Shown: positions 48,800 to 57,476, counted from the stretch's first letter. The stretch: 64,000 nt of DNA from Kitasatospora sp. SUK 42 (GCF_015776785.2 NZ_LFMD02000002.1:892764-956763); one strand, 5' to 3'. The notes: generated by a model not told the origin, from the sequence alone. A program made the numbers and translations.

Positions 48800-50371
48800 T
48801 CAGTGCGTCGGCCCGCCCAGCGGCAGCGTCGCCGTGGCGCTGCCCGGGGCCGAGGCGGAGGCCGAACCGGTGGAGGCCGAACCGGTGGCGGTCGGGCTGC
48901 CGGTGGGCGTCGAGGTGCCGGTCGGGGTCTCGGTCGGCGTGTCCGTCGGGGTCCCGGTCGGCGTGCCGGTCGGCGTGCCGGTCGGGGTCTGGGTCGGCGT
49001 GCCGGTGGGCTCACCGGTCGGCGTACCCGTGCCCGACGGCGTACCCGGGGCGGTCGGCGTGCCCGGGCCGGACGGCGTGCCGCTCGGCGTCCCCGGGGCG
49101 GTCGGCGGCGTCGCCGGGCTGCCGCCGGTGGCCGGCGGGGTCGGCAGCTGGCTGGGCGGGGTCGGCGCGATCGGCGTCACGGAGTCCCAGCCGGACGGCA
49201 GGTCGGGCACCTTCCAGGCGCCGCCGGCCTCGTCCGCCGCGCCGGTCGGGTCGGGGCGGACGGCCCCGAGGATCGGCATCGAGCCGATCGGCGACACCTT
49301 GATGAACGCGCCCGGTCGCGGCGCCTGGACGACCAGCCCGCCGCCGATGTACATCGCGATGTGCGAGGCGTCCTGGAAGTAGACCACCAGGTCGCCCGGC
49401 CGCAGCTGGTTCAGCGGGACGTGCGGCAGCTGCGCCCACTGCTCCTGGCTGGTGCGCGGGATCTGCGTCCCGGCGTGCAGCCAGGCCTGCGAGGTGAGGC
49501 CGGAGCAGTCGTAGGAGTCGGGGCCGACGCCGCCCCACAGGTACGGCTTGCCGATCTGGGCCAGCGCGAAGGCGACGGCCCCGCGCCCGGCCTGCGAGGG
49601 CGTGCGCTCCCCCTTGCCGAGGGCCCCGGAGGCGAGGAAGGCGAGCTGGGCCTCGTCGGCCTTGGCCTTCTCCAGCTGCTCCAGTTCGGTCCGCTGCGCG
49701 CCGGTCAGCGAGGAGACCAGCTGCTCGACGGTGGCGAGGTCGGTGGCGACCTTGGCCTTGGCGGCGTCCTGCTGGGCGACCAGCGTCTGCGAGGTCCTGA
49801 GCGCGTCCTCGGTCTGCTTCGTCAGGTCGGTCAGGGAGTTCCGGTCGGCCTTCAGCTTGTCCAGGAACTCGGACTGCGAGCGGCTGGCCGCCGCGAGCAG
49901 CTCGGCGATGGTGACCGCCTCGTACGGGTCCTGGGAGAGCAGCAGTTCGGCGTACGCGGAGGCGGCGCCGTTGCGGTACTGCGCGGCGGCGAGCTGGGAG
50001 GCGATGTCCGTCCCCGCGTCGACCTGCTTCTGCTGCCGGTCCAGCCGCCCCTGGAGGTCGGTGAGCGCGGTCTGCTGCTCGGTGACCTTCGCCACCGCCC
50101 CGTTGTACTGCTCGGTCGCGGCCTCGGCGTTCTGGTAGAGCGAGTGCAGCTGGTCGAGCAGCGGGCCGAGGGTGGCCTTGGCCGCGGCCAGCGGGTCCGG
50201 TCCGGTCGACGCGGCGACGCCCGCCGCTCCCGGGTCGGGGCTGGCGTACGCGGCCTGCGCGGCGGCCGGCAGCGCGAGCGCGGCGGCCGCGAGGACGGCT
50301 CCGCAGCGCAGGGCCGCCCGCACCCAGGGGCGTACGCCTGTCGACTCCGTGCGCTGTGCAGCCCCGCCCAT
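48800..50371 (-). CDS. Secreted NlpC/P60 peptidoglycan endopeptidase
   Basis: A cell-wall hydrolase of 523 residues, probably a D-glutamyl-diaminopimelate endopeptidase. A signal peptide (about 1-45) precedes a long coiled coil (about 50-240) and an NlpC/P60 domain (about 250-375) with catalytic Cys in DSYDCSGLTSQAW and His in DASHIAMYIGG. The tail (about 410-523) is a Pro/Thr/Gly/Ser repeat. ATG at 50371 has GGGAGG upstream. The coiled coil is the usual autoinhibitory or FtsEX-contact region of such hydrolases (family knowledge). Confidence 0.93.
   Translation of the reverse strand: MGGAAQRTESTGVRPWVRAALRCGAVLAAAALALPAAAQAAYASPDPGAAGVAASTGPDPLAAAKATLGPLLDQLHSLYQNAEAATEQYNGAVAKVTEQQTALTDLQGRLDRQQKQVDAGTDIASQLAAAQYRNGAASAYAELLLSQDPYEAVTIAELLAAASRSQSEFLDKLKADRNSLTDLTKQTEDALRTSQTLVAQQDAAKAKVATDLATVEQLVSSLTGAQRTELEQLEKAKADEAQLAFLASGALGKGERTPSQAGRGAVAFALAQIGKPYLWGGVGPDSYDCSGLTSQAWLHAGTQIPRTSQEQWAQLPHVPLNQLRPGDLVVYFQDASHIAMYIGGGLVVQAPRPGAFIKVSPIGSMPILGAVRPDPTGAADEAGGAWKVPDLPSGWDSVTPIAPTPPSQLPTPPATGGSPATPPTAPGTPSGTPSGPGTPTAPGTPSGTGTPTGEPTGTPTQTPTGTPTGTPTGTPTDTPTETPTGTSTPTGSPTATGSASTGSASASAPGSATATLPLGGPTH
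48890..49110 (-). repeat. 12-bp coding repeat for the P-T-G-T tail
   Basis: A degenerate tandem repeat of about 12 bp (GGTCGGCGTGCC on the plus strand) encodes P-T-G-T/E/D repeats in the NlpC/P60 C-terminus, with longer P-G-T-P-S units beyond it. Such arrays change length by slippage. Confidence 0.85.
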
Positions 50372-50718
50372 GGGTGGTCCTCCCCGCCCCGTGCCCAGTC
50401 CTGGCCCGTCTCCCGCGGCCCGGATCGATCCCGGAGATCCTCCCACGGGTTACTCGTCGGAAACAGAGCGCGCGAGAACCGAGAGGTTAATTCTCGATTG
50501 ATCTGTGAGGCAGCTCTCAGCAAACGGGGGCGAACCGGGGCGTTCTTCGCTAATGTCCAGCTCAGCGCGATCCAGGTCACCCCTCAGAAAGCTCCCGGAC
50601 ACCCCTGGGCCACCATCAGAACCACGATTCCCGGCTCAGTTCACCTTCCGTTTACCAAACCGACCTACGGTCGCGACGTCATCAACGTCAGTGCGACAAC
50701 TACGACGATTGTTTGGGT
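50372..50718. other. Divergent promoter region of NlpC/P60 and pit genes
   Basis: A 347-nt spacer with no convincing gene. It is AT-richer from 50470 to 50720. An inverted repeat CGAGA-N7-TCTCG on the minus strand lies near 50477-50497 and may control the NlpC/P60 gene. The PHO box at 50639-50660 belongs to pit. I looked for a ydaO-type c-di-AMP riboswitch ahead of the hydrolase and did not see one. Confidence 0.5.
50639..50660 (+). promoter_or_regulatory. PHO box (PhoP operator) upstream of pit
   Basis: Two adjacent 11-bp direct repeats, GTTCACCTTCC and GTTTACCAAAC, match the Streptomyces PhoP repeat consensus that begins G-T/G-T-C/T-A-C-C. They lie about 60 nt before the pit ATG, and a TACGGT box (50666-50671) just downstream could be the -10. 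This implies induction under phosphate starvation. Confidence 0.75.
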
Positions 50719-51903
50719 ATGGAACACATCTCGTTCCTGGTGGCCGTTGTGATCATCACGGCGCTCGCCTTCGACTTCACCAACGGGTTCCACGACACCG
50801 CCAACGCGGCCGCCACCGCGATCGCGACCGGGGCCCTTCGTCCGAAGGTCGCGGTCACCATCGCGGCCCTGCTCAACTTCGCGGGCGCGTTCCTGTCCGT
50901 GAAGGTCGCCACCACCATCTCCGGCGGCATCGTCAACGAGAAGGCGGGCATCCACCCCGAAGTCATCTTCGCGGCACTGGCCGGCGCGATCCTCTGGAAC
51001 CTGCTGACCTGGCTGCGCGGCCTGCCGTCCAGCTCCTCGCACGCCCTGTACGGCGGCCTGATCGGCGCCACGATCGTCGGCGTCGGCATGAACGGCGTCA
51101 ACTTCGACACCGTGATCACCAAGATCATCATCCCGGCGGTCGCCTCCCCCCTCGTCGCCGGACTGGCCTCCTGGGGTGCCACCAAGCTCGCGTACGCGAT
51201 CACCCGCAAGGGCGACTCCGCGGCCAGCGACAAGGGCTTCAAGACCGGCCAGATCTTCTCCTCCTCGCTGATCTCGCTGGCACACGGCACCAACGACGCC
51301 CAGAAGACGATGGGCATCATCACCCTGACCCTGGTCTCGGTCGGCGCCCTGCCGCACGGCGCGCTGCCCCCCACCTGGGTGATCGTCTCGGCCGGCGCGG
51401 CCATCGCGCTCGGCACCTACATGGGCGGCTGGCGGATCATCCGCTCGATGGGCAAGGGCCTCGCGGACATCAAGCCGCTGCAGGGCTTCGCCTCCGAGTC
51501 GGCCGTCTCGACCGTCATCCTGACCTCCTCGCACATGGGCTTCGGCCTCTCCACCACCCAGGTCTGCACCGGCGGCATCATGGGCGCCGGCCTCGGCGGC
51601 CCGAAGCCGGAGCTGCGCTGGAGCCTGGTCCGCCGCATGGTCTACACCTGGGGCCTGACCCTGCCGGCCGCCGCCGTGGTCTCCGGCCTCGCGGCGATGG
51701 TGGCCCAGCAGGGCAACTGGGGCGTCGCCCTGGTCGGCGCCGTGCTGGTGGCCGGTGCCGCCACCATGTGGGTGATCTCCCGCCGCCAGCCGGTCAGCGC
51801 GGACAACGTCAACGACGTCGCCGAGGTCACCCCGGTCGAGGTCGCCCCCGGCACCCCGGGCAACGCCGCCCCCACCCCCGCCTCGACCACGATCGCGGCC
51901 TGA
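50719..51903 (+). CDS. pit: Pit-family inorganic phosphate transporter
   Basis: A low-affinity phosphate:cation symporter of 394 residues with about ten to eleven transmembrane helices. Both Pit repeats are visible: AFDFTNGFHDTANAAATAIATG at the N-terminus and SLAHGTNDAQKTMGIITL in the middle, the signature GFHDTANA/HGTNDAQK pair. The start is the ATG at 50719 (MEHISFLVAVVI). A PHO box lies upstream. A small membrane protein gene follows 26 nt downstream. Confidence 0.96.
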   Translation: MEHISFLVAVVIITALAFDFTNGFHDTANAAATAIATGALRPKVAVTIAALLNFAGAFLSVKVATTISGGIVNEKAGIHPEVIFAALAGAILWNLLTWLRGLPSSSSHALYGGLIGATIVGVGMNGVNFDTVITKIIIPAVASPLVAGLASWGATKLAYAITRKGDSAASDKGFKTGQIFSSSLISLAHGTNDAQKTMGIITLTLVSVGALPHGALPPTWVIVSAGAAIALGTYMGGWRIIRSMGKGLADIKPLQGFASESAVSTVILTSSHMGFGLSTTQVCTGGIMGAGLGGPKPELRWSLVRRMVYTWGLTLPAAAVVSGLAAMVAQQGNWGVALVGAVLVAGAATMWVISRRQPVSADNVNDVAEVTPVEVAPGTPGNAAPTPASTTIAA

Positions 51904-51929
51904 GCGCCGTCGACCGAGGAGCACTCACC

Positions 51930-52175
51930 ATGCACATCAAGTGGAACGCCCTGGCCCAGACCGCCGGCATCAGCTTCGGCGTCACCGTCGCCGTGGTCTC
52001 CGTCTTCGCCCTCGGCATCCTGGCGCTGTCCCGCCGCGAGGCCGCGCAGGGCGCCCACGAGGGCGACCGGGCCTCCGGCGGCGGCAAGCCCGCCCTGCTG
52101 GTCGGCGCGTACGCCTGCTTCGCCGTGTGCGCCGCGGCCGTGGTCTACGGCCTGGTGCTGATCGCCGCGCCCTGA
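51930..52175 (+). CDS. Small two-helix membrane protein downstream of pit
   Basis: An 81-residue protein with hydrophobic segments at about 10-34 (AGISFGVTVAVVSVFALGILAL) and 56-79, and a charged linker (SRREAAQGAHEGDRASGGG) between. GAGGAG precedes the ATG. It is 26 nt after pit and probably in the same transcript. It is not the DUF47 Pit accessory protein often found beside pit genes. Function unknown; a transporter partner is plausible. Confidence 0.85.
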   Translation: MHIKWNALAQTAGISFGVTVAVVSVFALGILALSRREAAQGAHEGDRASGGGKPALLVGAYACFAVCAAAVVYGLVLIAAP

Positions 52176-52206
52176 GGCCCCGTCCGGCGCGCGGCCGGGA
52201 ACGCCG

Positions 52207-52243
52207 AACGGGCCGGGGAGTGTTCGACACTCCCCGGCCCGTT
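52207..52243. terminator. Bidirectional terminator, 17-bp stem
   Basis: 17-bp perfect arms at 52207-52223 and 52227-52243 with loop TCG, starting with AA and ending with TT on the plus strand. It separates the pit operon from the convergent MFS gene. Confidence 0.9.
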
Positions 52244-52263
52244 TCGCGTATCCCGGTGGCCGG

Positions 52264-53820
52264 TCAGCTCTCCTGGGTGGTCTTCAGCGCCGTCTCCCGG
52301 ATGAACAGCACCGTGACGAAGGACAGCAGCGCGAAGGGCGCGGCCCACAGGAAGACGGTCCCGACCCCGTGGCCGAAGGCGTCCGTCACCAGCGGGACGA
52401 TCGGGGCCGGCAGCTTGTGCAGGTCCGGGATGCCGCCGCCGGACGCCGCGGACGAGGCCGGGATGTGCGCCGCGGCCAGGTTCTGCGCCAGGTAGTCGCC
52501 GACCTTGTTGGTCATCAGCGCGCCGAGCGCGGAGACGCCCATCGCGCCGCCCATGGTGCGGAAGAAGGTGACGACGGAGCTGGCCGCGCCGAGTTCGTGC
52601 CGGGGCACCGTGTTCTGCACCGCGAGCACCAGGTTCTGGCTGGTCAGGCCGAGGCCGACGCCGGTGATCCCCATGTAGAGGGAGAGCAGCGCGTAGTTGG
52701 TGTCGACGCGGGCGGTGCCGAGCAGGCCGAAGCCGATCGCGAGCAGCGCGGTGCCGGAGACCAGGTAGGCCTTCCACCTGCCGTACTTGGTGATCAGCCG
52801 GCCCGCCACGGTGGAGGAGAGCGCCAGGCCGATGATCATCGGCAGGGTCATCAGACCGGCCATGGTCGGGGACTTGGCGCGGGCCAGCTGGAAGTACTGG
52901 CTGAGGAAGGTGGTCGCGCCGTACATCCCGACGCCGACCAGCACGCTGGCGATCGCGGCCAGGGTGACGGTGCGGTACTTGAAGAGGTCCGGCGGGATGA
53001 TCGGCTCGGCGGCGCGGCGCTCGACCACGATGGCCAGGGCGCCCAGCAGCAGGCCGCCGCCGACCATCACCACGGTCTGCCAGGACAGCCACGGGTAGTT
53101 CTTGCCGGCCAGCGTGATCCAGATCATCAGCAGGCTGACGGCGGCGGTGATGACCAGCGCGCCCAGGTAGTCGATCTTCGCCGGGCGCTTGACCACCGGC
53201 AGCTTGAGGGTGCGCTGCACCACCAGGATCGCGGCCACCGCGAAGGGGATGCCGACGTAGAAGCACCAGCGCCAGCCCAGCCAGGAGGTGTCCACGATGA
53301 CGCCGCCGATCAGCGGGCCGCCGATGGTGGCGAGGGCGAAGACCGCGCCGAAGTAGCCGCTGTAGCGGCCGCGCTCACGCGGCGGGACCATCGCGGCCAG
53401 GCAGATCTGGCCGAGCGCGACGACACCGCCGGCGCCGATGCCCTGCAGGGCGCGGCAGGCGATCAGCTCACCGGTGTTCTGGGAGAGGCCGGCCAGCGCG
53501 GAGGTCCCGATGTAGATCAGCAGGGCTATCTGGAGCAGCAGCTTCTTGCTGGCGAGGTCGGAGAGCTTGCCCCAGATCGGGGTGGAGGCGGTCAGGGTGA
53601 GCAGGGCCGCGGTGATCACCCACGTGTAGGCGGACTGGCCGCCGTGCAGGTCGGTGAGGATGTGCGGCAGGGCGTTGGAGACGACGGTCGACGAGAGCAC
53701 GGCCACGAAGAGGCCGAGCAGCAGGCCGGACAGCGCCTCCATCACCTGCCGGTGGGTCATCGGCTGGTCGTCGTCGACGGCGGCGGCGGTGCCGGTCGAG
53801 GCCTCGGTGGTCACGGTCAT
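52264..53820 (-). CDS. MFS drug exporter, DHA2 (14-helix) family
   Basis: An EmrB/QacA-type proton antiporter of 518 residues with about 14 helices. Family motifs are LFVAVLSSTVVSNALPHI (motif near helix 1), PIWGKLSDLASKK (motif A) and GGVIVDTSWLGWRWCFYVGIP (motif C region). The start is ATG at 53820 (MTVTTEAST). Two GTTG-CAAC operators overlap its promoter region and a MarR gene lies immediately upstream on the same strand, so it is probably a MarR-repressed exporter. Confidence 0.94.
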   Translation of the reverse strand: MTVTTEASTGTAAAVDDDQPMTHRQVMEALSGLLLGLFVAVLSSTVVSNALPHILTDLHGGQSAYTWVITAALLTLTASTPIWGKLSDLASKKLLLQIALLIYIGTSALAGLSQNTGELIACRALQGIGAGGVVALGQICLAAMVPPRERGRYSGYFGAVFALATIGGPLIGGVIVDTSWLGWRWCFYVGIPFAVAAILVVQRTLKLPVVKRPAKIDYLGALVITAAVSLLMIWITLAGKNYPWLSWQTVVMVGGGLLLGALAIVVERRAAEPIIPPDLFKYRTVTLAAIASVLVGVGMYGATTFLSQYFQLARAKSPTMAGLMTLPMIIGLALSSTVAGRLITKYGRWKAYLVSGTALLAIGFGLLGTARVDTNYALLSLYMGITGVGLGLTSQNLVLAVQNTVPRHELGAASSVVTFFRTMGGAMGVSALGALMTNKVGDYLAQNLAAAHIPASSAASGGGIPDLHKLPAPIVPLVTDAFGHGVGTVFLWAAPFALLSFVTVLFIRETALKTTQES

Positions 53821-53873
53821 CTGGGTCCTTCGGCGAGGCGAGCGGGGTGTGGGATACGCGAACATGAAAATTC

Positions 53874-53917
53874 GTTGCCTTAAGCAACCATATGCCGAGA
53901 TGGTTGAGTTAGGCAAC
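53874..53917 (-). promoter_or_regulatory. Two MarR-type operators over the MFS promoter
   Basis: GTTGCCTTAAGCAAC (53874-53888) and GTTGAGTTAGGCAAC (53903-53917) are similar inverted repeats 29 nt apart. On the minus strand a TTGCCT box, 18-nt spacer and TATGGT box run from 53916 down to 53887, so both operators overlap the promoter. A related site lies at 54500-54515. Confidence 0.75.
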
Positions 53918-54004
53918 TTTCTTCAAGCCCAAGTAAAGGCCGCCACAAAGCCCCTGGTCACCGGGGTGCGAGTGGCGAGCGCCGACCGCCCCGCCGCCCC
54001 GGGC

Positions 54005-54454
54005 TCACTCCGCGGGCGGCTCCCCCAGCACCTCGTTGAAGCGGTTCAGCAGCTCCGCGAAGCGGACCACGTCCTCCTGCGGCCACCCGCCCATCACCTC
54101 GGCCACCCGCCGCATCCGCACGTCGCGCGCGGCCAGGTAGCGCCGCCGCCCGTCCTCGGTCAGCGAGACCAGGGCGGACCGGCGGTCCTGTGGGTCCGCC
54201 TCCCGGGCCACCAGACCCAGCTCCTCCAGCGCCCGGATCTGCCGGCTCACGGTGGCCTTGCCGACCGCGAAGTGCACGCCGACGTCCGTCACCCGCACCC
54301 GCCCGGCCTGCGCGACGTAGCCGAGCATGCTGTACGCCATGCCCTCCAGCTCGGGGTGCACCCGGCGTGAGAGTTCCGCCACTCTGGCGCGGCCGCGCCG
54401 GAACATCAGTCCGACCTCGCGCTCCACCGCCACCAGGGCTTCCTCGTCCGTCAC
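54005..54454 (-). CDS. MarR family transcriptional regulator
   Basis: A winged-helix regulator of 149 residues from GTG at 54454 (TDEEALVAVEREVG). The DNA-binding region is VRVTDVGVHFAVGKATVSRQIRALEELGLV, with the wing DPQDRRSALVSLTEDG. No clear ribosome-binding site is seen. An upstream ATG at 54514 would run through the operator at 54500 and is less likely. It lies between an MFS exporter and a divergent membrane protein that share the same operator type, so it probably controls both and itself. Confidence 0.92.
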   Translation of the reverse strand: MTDEEALVAVEREVGLMFRRGRARVAELSRRVHPELEGMAYSMLGYVAQAGRVRVTDVGVHFAVGKATVSRQIRALEELGLVAREADPQDRRSALVSLTEDGRRRYLAARDVRMRRVAEVMGGWPQEDVVRFAELLNRFNEVLGEPPAE

Positions 54455-54499
54455 CGCGCCAGTATCGCCCAGCGGCACCGCCGCGCCCCCTGTGCACGA

Positions 54500-54515
54500 G
54501 TTGAGACAAGCCAAC
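54500..54515. promoter_or_regulatory. Third MarR-type operator, between marR and the divergent membrane gene
   Basis: GTTGAGACAAGCCAAC has the same GTTG/CAAC ends as the two sites upstream of the MFS gene but is 16 bp long. It sits in the marR to membrane-protein spacer, placed to control both directions. Confidence 0.65.
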
Positions 54516-54566
54516 TAGTTCATGGTATTAAGTATCCGTTTTCCGCCGATACGCAAGGAGATGTGG

Positions 54567-55613
54567 ATGGCCGCCCGGGGGCAAGGTTTCGTCGCTGAAC
54601 TGAAGGGCGCGGTCACACCGCGTGCGGCACTGCTCGTGATCGGCGTGCTGCTGCTGCAACTCGGCTTCATCGTGTCGTACGTGGGGGCGCTGCATCAGCC
54701 GGCCCCGCACAAGCTGTCGATCGCGGTGGTCGCCCCGCCGCAGGTCACCCCCAAGCTGGTCCAGGCGCTGGAGTCCGTGCCGGACGAGGCGGTCAAGCCC
54801 GTCACGGCGCCGGACGCCGAGACCGCCACCCAGCAGATCAGGGACCAGAAGATCTACGCCGCGCTGGTCGTGAACCCGACCGGCACCGAGGACACCCTGC
54901 TGGTCGGCGGCGCCCGCGGCTCCTCCGCCGCCAAGGCCGCCGAGACCGTCACCACCGCGCTGGACAAGGCCCAGGGCCGGACCGTCAAGGTCGAGGACGT
55001 CGTGCCGCTGGCCAAGGGCGACACCAACGGCCTGTCCGCGTTCTACCTGGTCATCGGCTGGTGCGTCGGCGGCTACCTGGTCGCCTCGATCCTCGGCATC
55101 AGCGCCGGCTCCAAGCCCGCGAACGTCCACCGCCTGCTGATCCGCCTCGGCGTCCTGGCGCTGTACTCGGTCGGCGCCGGCCTCGGCGGCACGATCATCG
55201 CCGGACCGGTGCTGGACGCCCTGCCCGGCTCGATCCTGGCCCTGACCGGCATCGGCGCCCTGGTGGTGTTCACGGTCGGCGCGTTCACCATGGCGTTGCA
55301 GTGCCTGTTCGACGTCATCGGCATCGGCATCGCGGTGCTGGTCTTCGTGGTCCTGGGCAACCCGAGCGCCGGCGGCGTCTACCCGGCGCCGATGATGCCG
55401 CCGTTCTGGCGGGCGATCGGCTCGCTGATCCCCAACGGCGCCGGCACCAGCGCCACCAAGTCGATCGCCTACTTCGACTCCACCAACCTCGCCGCGCCGA
55501 TCGTGGTCCTGGTGGTCTGGGCGCTGATCGGCATCGGCGTCGCCTACCTGGCCGTGCTGCGCGGACCGCGCTCCGGCGGCCGCGAGCTCGTCGCCGAGCC
55601 CGCCGAGTCCTGA
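54567..55613 (+). CDS. ABC-2-like / DUF3533-type membrane protein
   Basis: A 348-residue membrane protein. One N-terminal helix (about 20-42) is followed by an extracytoplasmic domain of about 130 residues (LSIAVVAPPQVTPKLVQALE to DVVPLAKGD) and about six C-terminal helices, the topology of YhgE/Pip and ABC-2 type proteins. The ATG at 54567 has AAGGAG 6 nt upstream. No ATPase is adjacent. It is divergent from marR and shares its operator type, so it may help export or tolerate the MFS substrate. Confidence 0.8.
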   Translation: MAARGQGFVAELKGAVTPRAALLVIGVLLLQLGFIVSYVGALHQPAPHKLSIAVVAPPQVTPKLVQALESVPDEAVKPVTAPDAETATQQIRDQKIYAALVVNPTGTEDTLLVGGARGSSAAKAAETVTTALDKAQGRTVKVEDVVPLAKGDTNGLSAFYLVIGWCVGGYLVASILGISAGSKPANVHRLLIRLGVLALYSVGAGLGGTIIAGPVLDALPGSILALTGIGALVVFTVGAFTMALQCLFDVIGIGIAVLVFVVLGNPSAGGVYPAPMMPPFWRAIGSLIPNGAGTSATKSIAYFDSTNLAAPIVVLVVWALIGIGVAYLAVLRGPRSGGRELVAEPAES

Positions 55614-55632
55614 CCTCTCCCCCCGCCGCTCA

Positions 55633-55671
55633 GACCGAGCCCCCCGGCCACCCTGGCCGGGGGGCTCGGTC
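55633..55671. terminator. Bidirectional terminator, 18-bp stem
   Basis: 18-bp perfect arms at 55633-55650 and 55654-55671 with a CCC loop separate the convergent membrane-protein and ROK genes. Confidence 0.9.
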
Positions 55672-55700
55672 GCGTTCCGGGCGGCTTCCGGAGGAGCCGC

Positions 55701-56915
55701 TCAGCCGCCCGCGAGCCGTCCCGGGTCGGCGAGGACGGCGCGCACCACGCCCACCGCGGCCCCCAGCAGCGGGCCGCGCCGGCCGAGCCGGGAGACCGTC
55801 AGCCGGTCCTCCGCCCACGGCCGCACCGTCACCCGGGCGGCCAGCTCGCGCCGCATCGCCGGCAGCAGCCAGGGCGCCAGCCGGGCGTAGCCGCCGCCCA
55901 GCACCACCTCGGCCGGGTCCAGCAGGTTGACCGCCCCGGCGGCCGCGATGCCGAGCGCCGAACCGGCCCCGGCCAGCGCCGCCCGGGCCGGCTCGTACCC
56001 GGCCCCGGCCCGTTCGGCGAGCAGCGCCACCCAGTCGCCGTGCGCACCGGACAGCCCGGCCGCCCGCAGGACAGCCGCCTCGCCCGCGTACTGCTCCAGG
56101 CAGCCGTGCGCCCCGCAGGCGCAGCGCGGCCCCTCCGGGTGCACGGGCACGTGGCCGAGCTCGCCCGCGTAGCCGCTCGCCCCGCGCAGCAGCCGGCCGC
56201 CGACCACGATCGCCGCGCCGACCCCGGCCTCGGCGGAGACGTACAGGAAGTCCTCCGGGCCCTCGCCCAGCCATCGCTCGGCCAGTCCGCCGAGGTTGAC
56301 CTCGTTCTCGGCCTCGACCGGCAGTTCGGCCAGGCCGTCCCCCGCCGCGCGCAGCGCCGGGCGCAGTTCGGCGGCCAGCGGGACGTCCCGCCAGCCGAGG
56401 TTGGCGGCCCGCTGGAGCACTCCGCCGGCGCCGACCAGCCCGGGCACCGCGAGGGTCAGCCCGGCCGGGCGCAGCCCCGACGCGTCGACGGCCTCGCGCG
56501 CCAGGTGGGCGAGGTCGGCCATGACGGCTCCGGGGTGGCGGCCCCGGTTGGCGACCTCGCGGCGCCGCCAGGCGCGGACCTCGCCGCGCAGGTCGACCAC
56601 GCAGGCGCCGAGGTGCCGGACGCCGATCTCGGCGCCGAGGCCACCGGGGCCGAGCGGGTTGAGCCCGAGCGCGGTGCCGGGGCGGCCGACCTTGCCGCTC
56701 GGTGTGGTGGGGCCCTCCTCGACGAGGAGCCCGGTGGAGATCAGCTGTTCGGCGAGCGAGGAGATCGCGGCCCTGGTCAGCCCGGTCTCGGCGGCCACCT
56801 CGGCGCGCGAGCGCGGGCCGCGCGCGATCACTCCGAGCACCAGGGCCAGATTGGCCCGGCGCATCCCCTGCTGGCTGGCGGGCCCGGTCCGGACGCCGTC
56901 CGGTTCCCCGCGCAT
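55701..56915 (-). CDS. ROK family transcriptional regulator
   Basis: A NagC/XylR-type regulator of 404 residues. The N-terminal winged helix is SRAEVAAETGLTRAAISSLAEQLISTGLLVEEG. The ROK sugar-kinase-like domain follows with EAGVGAAIVVGGRLLRGASGYAGELGH and the zinc motif CACGAHGCLEQYAGE. The ATG at 56915 has GAGG 8 nt upstream. Such proteins usually sense a sugar; no sugar operon is adjacent, so the target is unknown. Confidence 0.92.
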   Translation of the reverse strand: MRGEPDGVRTGPASQQGMRRANLALVLGVIARGPRSRAEVAAETGLTRAAISSLAEQLISTGLLVEEGPTTPSGKVGRPGTALGLNPLGPGGLGAEIGVRHLGACVVDLRGEVRAWRRREVANRGRHPGAVMADLAHLAREAVDASGLRPAGLTLAVPGLVGAGGVLQRAANLGWRDVPLAAELRPALRAAGDGLAELPVEAENEVNLGGLAERWLGEGPEDFLYVSAEAGVGAAIVVGGRLLRGASGYAGELGHVPVHPEGPRCACGAHGCLEQYAGEAAVLRAAGLSGAHGDWVALLAERAGAGYEPARAALAGAGSALGIAAAGAVNLLDPAEVVLGGGYARLAPWLLPAMRRELAARVTVRPWAEDRLTVSRLGRRGPLLGAAVGVVRAVLADPGRLAGG

Positions 56916-56933
56916 AACGCTCACCTCACGGTC

Positions 56934-57476
56934 CTACGGCACATCCCGTGGTATCTCGGGTGCAGCGTAACCGGGTTCGTACCGGGGGCGCCCCCGCTCG
57001 GCGGGCGCGGTGAAGACCCAGCGCCGCATCGCCCAGAAGCGGAACAGCATCGCGACGAAGGTCCCGAGGACCATCCCGCTGAGGAAGTCCGCGACCTCCT
57101 GGGCGAGCGGGGTGACGTACGGCTCGCGCAGCTCCAGGGCGTACCGGGAGAACGCCAGCGGCAGGTCGTTGACGGCGATCGCCACCGCGCTGACCAGGAA
57201 GAACAGCAGTGCCTCGCGCCGCCGCCCGGCCGTCCGGAAGGCCCAGTGGCGGTTGAGGACGTAGGAGACGACGGTGCCGATCACGGTCGCCACCGTCAAC
57301 GCGATCACCGGCTTGTGCTCCAGGACGGTGAACTTGAGCTCGAAGTCGATCACCAGGGTGAGCGTGAAGCAGGTGCCGCCGACCATGAGGAACTTCACCG
57401 GGCGGCGGTGCCGCACCAGGAAGGGGCGCAGCCGGGCCGGCACCCGGGCCAGGACGCGCTGCGTGGGGGACGGCAT
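56934..57476 (-). CDS. GtrA family membrane protein
   Basis: A 180-residue GtrA/DPMS-type protein with four transmembrane helices and charged loops (KFLMVGGTCFTLTLVIDFEL; VSYVLNRHWAFR is the family hallmark). GtrA proteins are linked to flipping or moving polyprenyl-linked sugars for surface glycans. Transcribed with lon upstream, 56 nt away, but no functional link is evident. Confidence 0.9.
   Translation of the reverse strand: MPSPTQRVLARVPARLRPFLVRHRRPVKFLMVGGTCFTLTLVIDFELKFTVLEHKPVIALTVATVIGTVVSYVLNRHWAFRTAGRRREALLFFLVSAVAIAVNDLPLAFSRYALELREPYVTPLAQEVADFLSGMVLGTFVAMLFRFWAMRRWVFTAPAERGRPRYEPGYAAPEIPRDVP

Noticed and set aside
50372..50640. A c-di-AMP (ydaO) riboswitch upstream of the NlpC/P60 gene
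   Set aside because: Such hydrolases often have one in actinobacteria, but the conserved purine-rich motifs are not visible here.
45404..50752. A 1,782-codon open frame on the plus strand
   Set aside because: It crosses real genes on both strands and lies out of frame with the molybdo-enzyme. Very high GC suppresses stop codons, so such mirror frames are expected. Its translation is Arg/Pro/Gly repeats with no domain.
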